Shown one piece after another: positions 49,241-60,655 of a DNA stretch of 64,000 nt (position 1 is its first letter; every line of letters begins with the position of its first letter). Below the pieces are notes generated by a model. That model made no database searches, was not told where the DNA came from, and saw only the letters and a list, made by a program, of their open reading frames with translations. Both the position numbers and the translations under genes were made by a program. Source of the stretch: Adenanthera pavonina (lineage: Eukaryota; Streptophyta; Magnoliopsida; Fabales; Fabaceae); contig JAIVEN010000014.1 of the NCBI GenBank assembly GCA_026686845.1, positions 13,874,001 through 13,938,000 on the forward strand. The letters are read 5' to 3'.

Positions 49241-50649
49241 ATATTTATCACAAGAGTACCTTTTTCAGGTTCTTTTAAGTATTCATTCATCAAACTTAAA
49301 CAAACTGTTAACTGTCTCAACAATTTTATCCACAATATGAACTTAAACCAGGTCTTCCTCCGTGTATACGTAGAACATGGTTTTAAGAACCAGAAGTTCA
49401 CAGAACCCTGCGTATATATATAAATGTATATGGGGTGCAAAAAGTAGATGTAGAGGAAAGAAAGAATTACCTGTAGAAGCTGCAAGGACAACGTCCCCAT
49501 GGGAGTCTCTAAGGTGAAGGACCAATCTGGTGTTATAATGAGGACGAGAAGCATAGAAGTGTGAGAGGGACATATTGATGCAGCTCAACCCCATCTTTCC
49601 CACGCTTTGTTCAAAATCAGCTACAACCCCCACATTCACTGCCACTGTTGCCTTTTGTGCTTTGCCTGACAAAATCCATGCACAACAACACAACATCATC
49701 ATCACACCCAATACTGGTTTGCTCCTCCTGGTCCCACCCTCCATGTTTCGTGTCCACCATTTGTGTCGTAGGAACCAAATTTATAGTATTCTTTAGATTT
49801 TAAAATACTTTATAATATGAACAGAAGAATACAAAACGTGGTGTTGACTTCATCAGTTTAATAATTAATAACGACAGTTTGATTCAGTCATCTGGATTTT
49901 GTATCAAACCTCAACTAGTTTTATAACAAATAAATAGCTGTCAATGATTTGTGACCAAAAAGGAGAAAAAGAGCTACCAATGATTACTAGCATAAGACAC
50001 GCTGGACTGGTCATTTACATAACTGATAGAAAATTATTGATTGGCCATTACTTGTATTAACTGATTAAAGTATAGAAAATTTGTCTTTATAAGATAAGCA
50101 CAGCCCAATGATTGTTATATTTATTTATATGCGTTTATCTGCATATCTACGAAACAATAAGTACAGGCAGTATACCGTCATTTACGGTCTAACATGTTTT
50201 CTTTTTCTTTTTTTTTGGCGGACACCCAGAGTCAGAATCATTGGCAAACATACAGGATATTTTACTTTAGTTGTGCAGCTATAGGAAGGGGAAGTTTTGA
50301 GTTCAATGGTGTTACTTCGTTTATCTTTGACCTAATCAAACACGTGGTTTTATATAATATGTGTATATATATATTGAGATTTTCCAATTTCATGACTGGT
50401 ACAATTGAAAGACTGATGTGTAAGCCGAATCTCCGCCAAGAGTTGAAGGCCAAGTGATTTCGTTCATATGAAAATCAGTTTATAACGGGAAAGATATAAT
50501 TGTGGAATAATCTATTAATTAGGTTTAGTCTGAGTATTCACTTGCAAGGTGCTTCAATAAGAAATACGAAAATTAATAACTAAACTAAAACGGTTAATAC
50601 AAACATTCAGCCACGACATTTTGAAATTCAAATGAAAAATCTTGAAAGA

Positions 50650-50735
50650 TAACTCAATGGTTACAAGTAGTCTCATATTATTCAGTCAAAAAGGACATGG
50701 GTTAATATTCTCGGTTCAAACAATAACAGTCAGCT
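50650..50735 (+). mobile_element. Possible tRNA-derived SINE remnant
   Basis: A box A-like GATAACTCAATGGTTACAAG is followed about 50 bases later by a box B-like TCGGTTCAAAC. This is the promoter layout of tRNA-derived SINEs. It is downstream of the Rossmann gene and strongly diverged; no clear tail or duplication. Confidence 0.3.
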
Positions 50736-50822
50736 CAAAGGGAAACTTCCCCGTATTATTAGATTTACCCAAAAAAAGACGATTCGCCTAGAAAGTAACT
50801 AGAAAACCCAAAAAAAAAAAAT

Positions 50823-53800
50823 CTACTTTAATTTCTGCTGACTATAGCGTTGGATTCCATGAACATCTAGGATCCCCGGAGGAAAAACAGGATCAGTAGC
50901 AGCTCTTACAGCAACTTTTGCTACCGCAGTAACACTGACTGGAGGAGTGAATAAAGGCCCCACAAGTGGGATCCGGTTCAACCGTCCCGCATGTTGCAGA
51001 ATCTACAGTAATTTCAGTTACGTACATATTAAGCAACCAAAAACATATTATATGAACAACAACAACAACAACAATAGCCTTATCCCACTATGTGGGGTCG
51101 GCTACATGGATCAAACAACGTTGACCTCTATCAAACATCATCTCTTTAAATAAATCAAAAACATATTATATGAACAAATTTAAAAAAAGAAAAAAAGAAG
51201 AAGAGTCCTAAAAACAAGATTTGGGGGACTATGCTGACTTAGAAAAACATGAAGTTACCATTTCCATTGGCGAACCAATTGCACCTAACGGTATCTTCAT
51301 CCTCCCAACACTTCGGGTCCCATAAATGAATCCCGGTCTCAGAATGACCCCTGCAAAAGGAATTTAAAGTAAAACATCCCATCACATACGAACATGGAGC
51401 CACACACTAGGAACCACCGGTAACTTTCCTCTCCAATTCCCAGCTACTTGAAAATTTAAGTTTCATTACACAAATATCTTTGCAAATGTCAAACTTAAAA
51501 AAAAGAAAAAAAGAAAAAAGGGGAGAGGGTTAGAATGGACAGTGTCCCTATCGTCAGAGAATGAGCATCAGAGTATAAATTATTCCTAGATGGACGGTTT
51601 AAGACTTTAAGTAGTAGTAAGTTGAAAAGTCCTGGCCTAAATTTATCTTACTTATGCCATATCCACTGCATTGACCATTAATATTCTAGAACATCCCAAG
51701 AGTAATTTAAAGAGACAGAACACTGACCTCCATAAGGGAATCTAGTCAGAACTTCTGTTTCTGCAGCTCTCTACATCAATACAAGACGCAATAAAAATAT
51801 TGAGAAGATAAATATTGAAAAAGTTCAGCAACATATGTGCATATAGTAAATTTTCTGAGCCCATGTAAAGAAAGAGCACTCAAAACATTATAATCGAAAA
51901 GGTCAAGGATAATTATCAGTATCAAGACAAAAAAAAGCCAATCACTATATATATGCATATTTCTGAACTGTAAATTCTAATAGACTTAAATCCAAACCCA
52001 CAAAAAAAGAAAAAAATATCAATACTTCTCTTTTGTAGAAAGTCTCCGTACTATGCAGTTGGGTTCTGCGGTAGAACCCATACTGATGATTCCTCAAGAT
52101 ATTCTTAATATTTACAAATTAGAAAAATTACCTTTCCTTCATAATACCCCTGCAGTAAGAAATTTACCACACCAAAGTCAGCAGCAGAGATATAGACAAA
52201 TCTTTTGACACCTGCAGGTGACAACAGCATATGACACATTACCTCAAAAGAGGTTTTGCAGTTAATTCGTTATATCTATATATAAAATTCTAGGAGCAAG
52301 AATGTTCACATCTGGAGATTAAATAAATAGAAATCAAGCCCAATGCACTATCTGAAACGGAAACAAGAGCCAAAGCAGTATAACACTAGAACACATGACT
52401 AGAGTGCAAAAACTCTAATGGGCCAAAAGAAAAGCATGGTTAAAAAGGACCGCCTATCTACTTCAACTGAAAAGGGAAAATAATCTTCTCCCAACCGAAG
52501 CATAATAAGCAGATATTTATAACTGATAGAAAGGGAAGAGTTTCCATAAACAGTCTATAGACATCTTCAAATCCAATATAATAATCACGTACAAAGTTAA
52601 ATATTGTCCAATAAGTTTAATAGAAGACAACAGTTCATCTTTCACTTTATTCAAGTTGACATTTGCTTCTATCAGTATTACATTAAACAGAAACATACAA
52701 TAGTCGAAGAGCAAAAGCTTCACTGAGACACCATCTGAGAAAACCTAATGGAACAAAAATGTCCCTACTATTTAATTACCTTGTTCTGAAGCTGCTCTAA
52801 CTGCATTGATATTGGCAGTCCCGTTAATCTTGTACATGTATGAGTTAGAGCCAAAGCCACCGACACAGGAAATCTCAGAAAATAAACAAAATTTAGAAAA
52901 ATGCATCAATAGGAATTCTTACGCAACCAATTGGGTAAACCAAAGGTAACAACATGCAGTTGCAAAAGGAAACAGAGCATTTAAAAGTACACCCAGCTGA
53001 ATCTAGGAGAGAGATTTAGAGAGAGGGACGGTGAGAGTTTAAATGACTGAAAGAAGAAAAATGAATGACTGATGAATTTTAAAATGATAATAGATAAGCA
53101 ACAAACTTTCTTATTGTCCCCTAGTTTCCTCCTAGCCAAATATATACCAAACATCATTTCAAGTGCAACTTACAACAGCCGTGACCCCATTTAGAGCTTC
53201 CTTCAAAGAATCAGTTGAAAGAAGGTTCCCTGGTTACAGTATGACAGATTAGAGACATCACAGAATCCCATATCAATATTGTCTTCAAGGAAAATTGTCA
53301 AACAAGAAAGCGGACCTTGAAACCAGGTGACACTGTTGGCCCAGGAATCATGCAGAGATGACCTACCAGACCTGGAAGCAATAGACAGAATGATGCATCA
53401 AGTAGACATACTCCAAAGAAAAGGTGGATAACTATGAAAAGGAGGCATCAAAACCTACACAAACAGATTAAAAAAAAACAGTTTTTTTTTCCTGGTACAC
53501 AAGTTTGAACCTTCAATCTCCTGTCCACTACTTAAAATTCTCACCACTAGCATACTCCTAGAGTCCTAGTAACTTACAACAGACTATAGTATTATCTAGA
53601 ACTTTTGCAAAACTATCCCTTCATTATTAGATATCCATGAGGCAGCAATAAACAACTACCTAGTGCCAAATGCCAAAACTTAAAGTTTGACTGATAGTTA
53701 CTAGGGAAAAAAAAAAGTGCCAAACCTGCTGAGACTTGCAACAGACAGACCACGATCTAAGACTTCTCTGCAAACGTGAGAGCCAACAAATCCGTTGCCA

Positions 53801-54776
53801 CCCAACACAAGCAACTAGTATACGCATACAAGTTAAAATGTCATGATAATAATCACGAATACAAAATGAGTACAAAAGCTTATATTTAGACATCATTATC
53901 ATTTTAGCATACCTTGTCTGTTGGAGGTGGGGGAGTATTTATGGTCTCTGCTTCCTCAACTTTGAAGGGATCGTCAACCTTATTAGACTCCGTGCAGAGA
54001 TATCTCCCATTCTTGGCTATAGTAATTGCACTTCATCATAATGCCAGGTAAACAAAATTTAATGGCTTGTTACTAAGGGAAAAACTTGGATATAGTTTTA
54101 ATATCTTGCCCATAAGATTCTTCGATAAGAATATGATATATACATACATATATATATATATATATATATTATTGGATCTTTTGTTAAAGAACTTGATCGC
54201 AAAGATATAACGAAATGTAAGTCTAGACCTAATACAAATCATGAAAGCAGCAACCAATACTCCAATTGAGCATAACATTCCCACCACATTAGCTCCAGTT
54301 AAGATTCCGCAGAATCCATTGATAAGTTCAGAAAACACATAATTTGTACCAACAATCCTCCGTCTACTCATTGTAGATTTGCAATAAATTGTACGAACAA
54401 TTTCACCCCTAAACATCCCCCCGGGGCCCAACAAATAGTGGTTGCGTCAAATATCCAACTTCATAAAAATATAGCCAGAAACCCAGGCTACGGTCATAGC
54501 TTCAATTCCAAATACAAGTTCGAATAATAGAACAGTGCGCAAATTATTAAATTCCATCGGTATATCCACTCTTTCCCAAAACCCATCAAGCAGACAAAGA
54601 AATTGAACGGCGTTAAAATATAATATGCACCATCAAAATAACACGGAAATAGAATGCGGTGAAAATTATATAGCTAGATACTCGAAATTTCGGCAAAACA
54701 CAAGGAGGGAAAAAACTTACTTGAGCTTGGAAATGGAAACTCTGGAATGGATCAATCGCGAGACGACTGTCCTCAT
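50823..54776 (-). CDS. NAD(P)-binding Rossmann-fold protein (atypical SDR, At5g10730/At5g15910-like)
   Basis: A 287-residue protein in ten exons: 54776-54721, 54030-53913, 53814-53726, 53371-53316, 53229-53174, 52873-52780, 52211-52132, 51770-51728, 51350-51259 and 51002-50823. The N-terminus (MRTVVSRLIHSRVSISKL) is basic, amphipathic and acid-free, as in a mitochondrial presequence. The dinucleotide motif GGNGFVG starts at about residue 63. The usual SDR Tyr-x3-Lys survives as YYEGK, and NGTANINAVRAA is the typical helix before it. C-terminal signature PLVGPLFTPPVSV. The family resembles NDUFA9-like atypical SDRs, so a mitochondrial role is inferred; no substrate is known. The exon 2 acceptor (TGATGAAG at 54031) was chosen because it alone keeps the frame. 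Confidence 0.9.
51038..51177 (-). mobile_element. 5'-truncated TS-like SINE in an intron, with target duplication
   Basis: Core 51060-51155. Reverse strand ends with a CCCCACATAGTGGGATAAGG block followed by a (TTG)n tail, the 3' end known from the tobacco TS SINE family. A 22-bp sequence (CAAAAACATATTATATGAAC plus AA) flanks it at 51038-51059 and 51156-51177 without a mismatch. It lies in the last intron of the Rossmann gene. Confidence 0.7.
53480..53575 (-). mobile_element. Probable tRNA-derived SINE remnant in an intron
   Basis: Reverse strand: a box A-like TATGCTAGTGGTGAG, about 35 bases, a box B-like AAGGTTCAAACTTG, then TGTACCAGG and an A-rich tail (poly-T on + at 53483-53492). It lies in the third intron of the Rossmann gene. 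Short and diverged. Confidence 0.35.
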
Positions 54777-56026
54777 TTGATAGTTCGCTTCCTTCGATCC
54801 CTTTTCAGCTGTGGTCTAGCACGACGATAGCTGGATTTTCAACGACTTAGCAGTGAGACGTGTCCCGGGGACGTATGATTCTCTGCGAAGACGAAGAATT
54901 GGAATTGGGGTGGTTGTGCTTGTGTCTTGGGGAGACAGAGAGAAAAGAATATAGTCTACACATGGCATCAAAACCTGCTGACACCTTTCCTAGCTTATGT
55001 GGCTCACTGGGGACCTGGAGAAGCTCCTGTCCAGGAAATTCTACGCTGCTTTGCTGACGCTGCGTAACAATGGTGTTTCTTTTTTTTTAAAAAAAAATTG
55101 AAAACGACACGCATTTTAGATGGGCCTACATTTGCGTTTTCAGCTCAAAACCCAAACTGTGGGCTCGTGCGTTTCCAGATATCCATAATCAATTATCCGA
55201 AAGCAATCATAATCTCCATGACTTTGGGCCATAAAAGTCCCCTGGCAAAGCTTCTAATATTTCAATTTTGTTTTGCCCATTTTACCCTTTTTGCTCTTCA
55301 TTTCCACACATAATTCCATTTTATCTGGCATTGGATTTTCACTTTTGTTTTTCTTAACCATTTGACATCCATTGCTGTCAGAATTTAAGTTATGTGAAAT
55401 GAAAGCTCTCTCAGCATGATTTTTTTCATTTAAAATGATTAAATTTGATATCTTACTTAAGAAATATTAAATTTCTTTATTTAATCCATTTATTTGCTTC
55501 GTCTCCAAGGAATTAGAAAAGAAAAAAGAGTATCTAGGAAGCAGACATTGAAGCATTTTGGTAGGGAAGAAGAATGTTAAAAGCATGTGCTATATTCTCG
55601 AAGATGACCGTTACAATATTCTTTAGATGGACTGTTATGAACATTTAGTGCTCAAACGCGTAACTGTCTTGAGATGAGTTACATGGTTCAAAATTTTCAA
55701 ATAGGTAGAGTTTCATATATAATAGATTCATTGATATCTTACACCTAAAACTGTTAGTGAAGAAAGAAAATTCATGACATTCTTTTTCTGCAGCTTAAAT
55801 ATATAGGCACGTTTTTGCGTCTATATTTGCAAATGACCAGACACTATAAAAGGGAATCCCAATACGTAAAAAAAGGGGCCCTACGCAAGTTGGTTCCTAC
55901 TTATTACATGGCAAAGCAAGTGATGGAATTGACCTTCCATCATGAGATGCCATTTTATGAAAAGTAAGAGAGAAGCTCAAAATCTCAGATACAACAGTGA
56001 CTTTGGCGAATTCTGAAACAGCTTTA

Positions 56027-56505
56027 TCTTTTTTTTTTTTTCTTTTATAAGAAAGAGGGCCGAAGCCTGAGCATCAAATATTAATCATCAACCACAGGGA
56101 CTAAAACCCCAGAAACATCATTATAAAGCAGATGCTCCACAGATAAAGGAGTAGCCTCATAAACATAAAGATTATAATCAGAAGAAATAGTAGAGTGAGA
56201 ATTAGTTTCTCTGAAGTCATGTGTTGTCTTGATTTCTCAGTCTTTGCATATCCATTCCTTAACTACCAACAAAAAAGAGACGCACAGCAACCAATCTCCT
56301 GCTCAGGTTGATTTAGTGCATTAACAATATTGATGGCATCCATCTGACCTTCAACCTTCCTAAATCCTCTATCCCAGGCCACTCTCAGCCCTTCCAACAA
56401 CCACCACAATTCAGCATTACCGTACGGCAATATATATATATAAGGTCCATCAGGTGCTCCTTTTGTTGAGAGGGCACGTACGTTATATTTTGTATTCGAT
56501 ACCAT
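56027..56505 (-). mobile_element. 5'-truncated LINE with RNase H-like domain remnant
   Basis: Reverse strand: NAELWWLLEGLRVAWDRGF followed by VEGQMDAINIVNAL matches the RNase H-like (RVT_3) domain that closes plant L1-type LINE polyproteins. The domain end is further on in a decayed frame (YNDVSGVLVP). A poly(A) tail follows (poly-T on + at about 56027-56041). The reverse transcriptase part is missing, as usual in truncated LINE copies. Confidence 0.65.
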
Positions 56506-56598
56506 GCACTACAATAATTTATATTACATATATACCTGGTCAATATATATAATATGTATTAGATAGGTGATAGAAGTGATCAAAGACCTATAATAATG

Positions 56599-56803
56599 AC
56601 CACCGAGCATATTGTCTAGGTGGTAAGGGTACTGGACTAGCTTAACCATATGTCTAAGGTTTGATCCCTAATTATAAGAATATAGCTGCGATTAAAATAC
56701 TTGATGGAAGAGTTTTATCCCCCGAAAGAAACCCACCCGGCTCGAATCTGGAGTAGTCTGGACTATCGGCCTAGGATACTGGATGGTCTTGTCAACAAAA
56801 AAA
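56599..56803 (+). mobile_element. tRNA-derived SINE
   Basis: About 205 bp. Box A-like TGTCTAGGTGG at 56613-56623 and box B-like GGTTTGATCCC at 56658-56668 are 35 bases apart. The body holds ACCCGGCTCGAATCTGGAGT and CCTAGGATACTGGATGG, resembling the 3' part of Au-type plant SINEs, and it ends in an A-rich tail. Imperfect flanking repeats GACCTATAATAATG (56585-56598) and GACTCATAATAGTG (56804-56817) look like a diverged target duplication. Confidence 0.65.
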
Positions 56804-59800
56804 GACTCATAATAGTGTGCTTTAACCAAGTTTAATTGGTGGAGACCAGAGAAACCTTTAGTGTATGATCAATATTAGACTACTTTGGATGCCAAGTTAA
56901 TTTTGATGAAACCTTTAGTGTATAGGCCGAAGCGCTCTATACACTTGATTTCGGTGCTCGTCCTTCCCAGCTCGTTGCTAGTGATCATTAAATATATATA
57001 TATATATATTTATTTATTTATATATATAACTAGTTCAATAGATAGCGTGATTATATATAGGTGATGTCACAAAACTCATCGTTCATGCTCCAAATATTAT
57101 ACTTAATTACCACAAATGAAAGTGTATGGTTAATTGAGAGTGTGAAAATAAACCATTAACAAGTAAGGAGATTGAGAGTCTTCTCTTAGTTACAAGCCAA
57201 GAAGACCTTTCTAAAGTATCATTTGCTGTGTGTGAGTAACAAATAATACATATATAATATATATATATATATATATACTGAATAAAATTGGACTTCAACG
57301 GATATATAAAAGTTAAAAAGATCCATATATATTTGAACTAAATAACTTAAAATTTTGGATCAAAAAGCAAGTGACGTCAAATCCTTTTTGCTAATCCTCG
57401 ATGGCTAATATGGGCTTACATACTTAAGAGCACCGTTGAATTAAAACACACACACACATATTTATTGGGATGAATCATGGGTAAAGAGAAGCGACCCTTG
57501 AAAATTCGAAGAATCAAAAGTTGGGGAGCATTTTATTTTATGTAATGGGAAGCGAATATTTTTTATATTAACGTAGCGTAGCATCAAGTTGGACATGTTA
57601 CGCACTTGATGCCAATTAAGGGCGAAAGTGGACCGTATATATCTTGGTCCCAACAAATTTTTTATTTTCTATAAACTGTAATCAATCAAAGTAACAAGCA
57701 GATGAAAAAACCATCCTAAATTCAGTTAAAAGAAAAAAGAAAGAAAGAGTCCTCATTTATATATGCGAGCCCTTCGGGTGCCAATATGCTGAAAAGACAG
57801 CTCCATATGAGTTGCAGAATAGATTTTGTTCTTTGAGGATAAGAAGGCGGAAATAGTGAAGTTATTTTCAAGATCAACCTGAAAGAATGAGATGAAGTTA
57901 ATTTATGATCAAGGGACTTAAAAAAGTAAGAGAATCATTTTAGGCAGTGAGAGTTTTCGTGAAATTGAAATTATAGGATAGAGGTAAAAAGAGATAAATA
58001 TGGAGAGCAAACTCAGGGATTGACTCAGGCAAAAGAAAAATGACCTGGATATATACATAAGCAAGTCACTAGCTAAGCGCAAAAGCGAAAGAGAAAGATT
58101 GGGGATGCTGCGTGATTAATTGTTGGAGCATTTGGCAAATGATGCTTAATTGATACGTATGAAGCAAATATTGATGATACTTTTTCCTGGGACTGATTCT
58201 TGTGTCTCATGCATGGGATTTATTCTTTGGCTGAATTCACTATATGGACATGGTATAATTTGGAGAGGTGGTAGGTCCTTCGATGTCATTTTCCCAAGAA
58301 TATATTTTTCCGATGGCCTAAACCCACTATTTATATTCAGTTAGGTAATTAAATGAATATTATGCAGTAACAGTTTAGGTTGATGAATGTGGTAAAATTT
58401 TTCATTAATAAAATAAGTGGTTGAAAATTCAATTTTAAGTTTTGCAGCAGAATTAGTTAGGGTTTAATTATCTTTACTAACACTTCTCATCTATAATTTA
58501 AAAACAAATATTATTAAAGTGCAAGGATATTACTATAGTGATGTGTATAGGAAATAGGGTTAGGTGGCCTCAATAACTAATGGCCAACCGAATTTCACGA
58601 GTTACCGGTGAGGACCGCTGTTGCTTCTGACTGACTCTATTTCTTTCAAAATATGAAAGTTGCCAGCAACGCCTTCACATCACATCACAGCCATTTGACT
58701 TTTATATTTGAAAATAGTAATAATGAAATTATCATAAGGCTACCAAATACCAATTGCAACTTTTGAGAAAGCTAGCGTGAGGGAATGAGAATCTATATTA
58801 CTAAATATAGTGACATATACTATGCCTATAATTGGCCAAAAGAAAAAAAATAAAATAACACCATGTGACCATTGATATAGAGGCGGGGGAGGTAAATGGT
58901 CAATTACATCTAACATCATTGAGCTTTCCTCGCAACTCTGAAATAATTAATGTATGGCCAACAAAAAAACAGAAAAAGAAATAAGAGTACAAAGTAATAT
59001 ATACTGAGACTGTGTGGGAATTAATGATATATGGGGATGGTGGAGACTGAAGGCCTTTAACTTGATTACAACTGAAATTAAATATCAAATCAGACATCAT
59101 CCATCCAAATGATGAAACGATCGAATTGGGGAAGCCTCTGCAGCTTTGTTTCCACTTTGCCTACATTGTTTTATTCGCTTTTAATATCCCATCTCAATAT
59201 TGTTTGATGATTGTGGTTACTTTTAGAACACAAATATCTTACTTATATCTTACAGCACTCTGCACTTTTGCAGTGGCCTTGGATAGGGACTCAAGAATCG
59301 CACTCCTTTCTTTGCTCTATATATAATTTAAAATGACAACTCCATGTTGTTCTTAAATAATCTTTATTTAATTTTTTTTAATCAAAAAATATCATCAGCA
59401 TATTCTTCTACTGAAGACTTATAGTTAACCGTATAATAATATTTTTCACTATTTTCTTTCCTGCTTAATTATAATAATAAAGTCTTTCCAATAATATCTT
59501 CAAAATGCATCGTTGTAAAATTTCTTATTAGCATAATAACATATTCTTTTATCTGGAATTGGGATGCAAATCAACAGGTGAGGTAAATAAAAAAAATTGA
59601 CCTGCTCTTTTAATCCATTTCAGAATACATAAATTGGAAAGATAAAAGAAGGAATCGGTCATTTTAACACCAGACCCCACAATACCCACGAGTTTAGTCC
59701 AAAAGAAGTCGAAGACCATTTCACAGCAAGTTTTAAGGGGAAGGCACTAGTTATTACATAGGAGTATATATATAGTATACACACACACCTCCCTAACAAT

Positions 59801-60054
59801 AAAACAGTGCCAAGTCCGTGATCCACCTCCAGAAAGCCAAAGAAAAATGGATTTTCCGAATTAATTGCCTTTACTTTTAGATTACTTATTACTTAAATTA
59901 TATTTTAAATTTATTTTCTCCATATATATATATTTAAAAAAATTAATTGAATTTAATTTTAAATGATCGACATGTAAGAAACTAAGAAACACGTGTGATG
60001 AGCCATAGATGATTAGATTCCGTGAACATAAAGGAAGGAAGTACTGTTGTTTAT

Positions 60055-60062
60055 TATAAATA
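60055..60062 (+). promoter_or_regulatory. TATA box of the GDU gene
   Basis: TATAAATA 97 bases before the start codon, which would give a leader of about 65 bases. Confidence 0.6.
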
Positions 60063-60151
60063 AGCTTTTATCGGCATCCTCCACTGCTTGCAAGCTCTGA
60101 AGAAGCTCACATCGTTGGCCCTTATTTCCCTGTGCCTCAGCGCAAAGCGAA

Positions 60152-60655
60152 ATGGGAAGTGTCTCCACCTCAGAATCAGATAAAGCCACCACCACCACCT
60201 CATCAGCACTAGCATCACCCCCAAGTGCTCCGCCTCAGCTGTCTCCGTGGCACTCTCCCGTTCCTTATTTATTTGGAGGACTCGCCGCCGTCATCTGTCT
60301 CATCATGTTTTCCCTTCTCATCTTAGCTTTCTCTTACAGGAGGCATTCTCCCCGACGACACCAGGAAATCGGCGGTGCGGTTCATCTCAAACAAGGTGAC
60401 TCTGGTATGGCGGAATCAGTTCAAGCTTACGACCAAAAGATTCTGGTCATTATGGCCGGCGATCAGCACCCCACGTATTTGGCCACTCCTGTCGTCGTCT
60501 GTACCAATTGCTCGTCTCTTGGCGATGGATTCGAGGAGGTCCATGAGAAAGCAGACGAGAAGCAGGAAAGTCGTCAGAAAACTGAGGAGCAAATGTACGA
60601 CCATGTCGCAACTTCCAGCACAACTGCACGGCCGGAAAATGAAGGTGCGCAATAA
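60152..60655 (+). CDS. GLUTAMINE DUMPER (GDU) family membrane protein
   Basis: An intronless gene for 167 residues, the usual GDU size. GDU proteins are small plant membrane proteins whose overexpression in Arabidopsis raises amino-acid export; they interact with the RING ligase LOG2. The N-terminus is Ser/Thr/Pro-rich and leads to the family motif WHSPVPYLFGGLAA. A single membrane segment spans about residues 38-61, followed by a basic SYRRHSPRRH stop-transfer segment. The hallmark cytosolic VIMAG motif is at about residues 99-103 (KILVIMAGDQHPTYLATP). The acidic, Gln/Glu-rich tail is poorly conserved in the family. A TATA box stands 97 bases upstream of the ATG. Which GDU paralogue it matches cannot be told from the sequence. 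Confidence 0.93.
   Translation: MGSVSTSESDKATTTTSSALASPPSAPPQLSPWHSPVPYLFGGLAAVICLIMFSLLILAFSYRRHSPRRHQEIGGAVHLKQGDSGMAESVQAYDQKILVIMAGDQHPTYLATPVVVCTNCSSLGDGFEEVHEKADEKQESRQKTEEQMYDHVATSSTTARPENEGAQ

Larger units (their letters stand above)
47464..49470 (-). other. Large first intron of the GLR gene, hosting two MITEs
   Basis: 2.0-kb intron with reverse-strand donor ACAG/GTAATTC and acceptor AAAACACAG. It carries a family B MITE (48336-48680) and a family A MITE (48997-49240), both absent from the coding exons. Other open stretches in it (47754-48014, 48067-48282) show no recognisable domain. Confidence 0.7.
44552..49744 (-). pseudogene. Glutamate-receptor-like channel (GLR2 clade), broken by a stop and a frameshift
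   Basis: Five exons: 49744-49471, 47463-46151, 46053-45741, 45648-45242 and 45144-44552. Intact copies are plasma-membrane, amino-acid-gated cation channels. Exon 1 encodes a signal peptide (VMMMLCCCAWILSGKAQ). Exon 2 encodes the periplasmic-binding-like ligand domain and the start of the S1 lobe. Exon 3 encodes S1, M1 and the pore region. Exon 4 has the M3 motif SYTASLTS. Exon 5 encodes S2, M4 (FWGLFLIAGVASVSALMIF) and the tail. Two breaks: an in-frame TAG at 45897-45895 immediately before M1 where a Trp is usual, and loss of one base near 45046-45052 (after EIENA) that shifts the frame. If translated, the product stops after about 581 residues, keeping only the extracellular part. Assembly error cannot be excluded. 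It ends 580 bp from, and converges with, the kinase gene. Confidence 0.85.
54777..60054. other. Intergenic region
   Basis: The left ~200 bases are the leader/promoter of the divergent Rossmann gene. Supported contents, listed separately: a LINE fragment (56027-56505) and a SINE (56599-56803). TA-rich microsatellites occur near 56997-57010 and 57250-57278. Nothing else bounded or gene-like was found between 57300 and 60000; open stretches at 55098-55313, 58150-58344 and 59126-59326 have no motifs. Confidence 0.55.
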
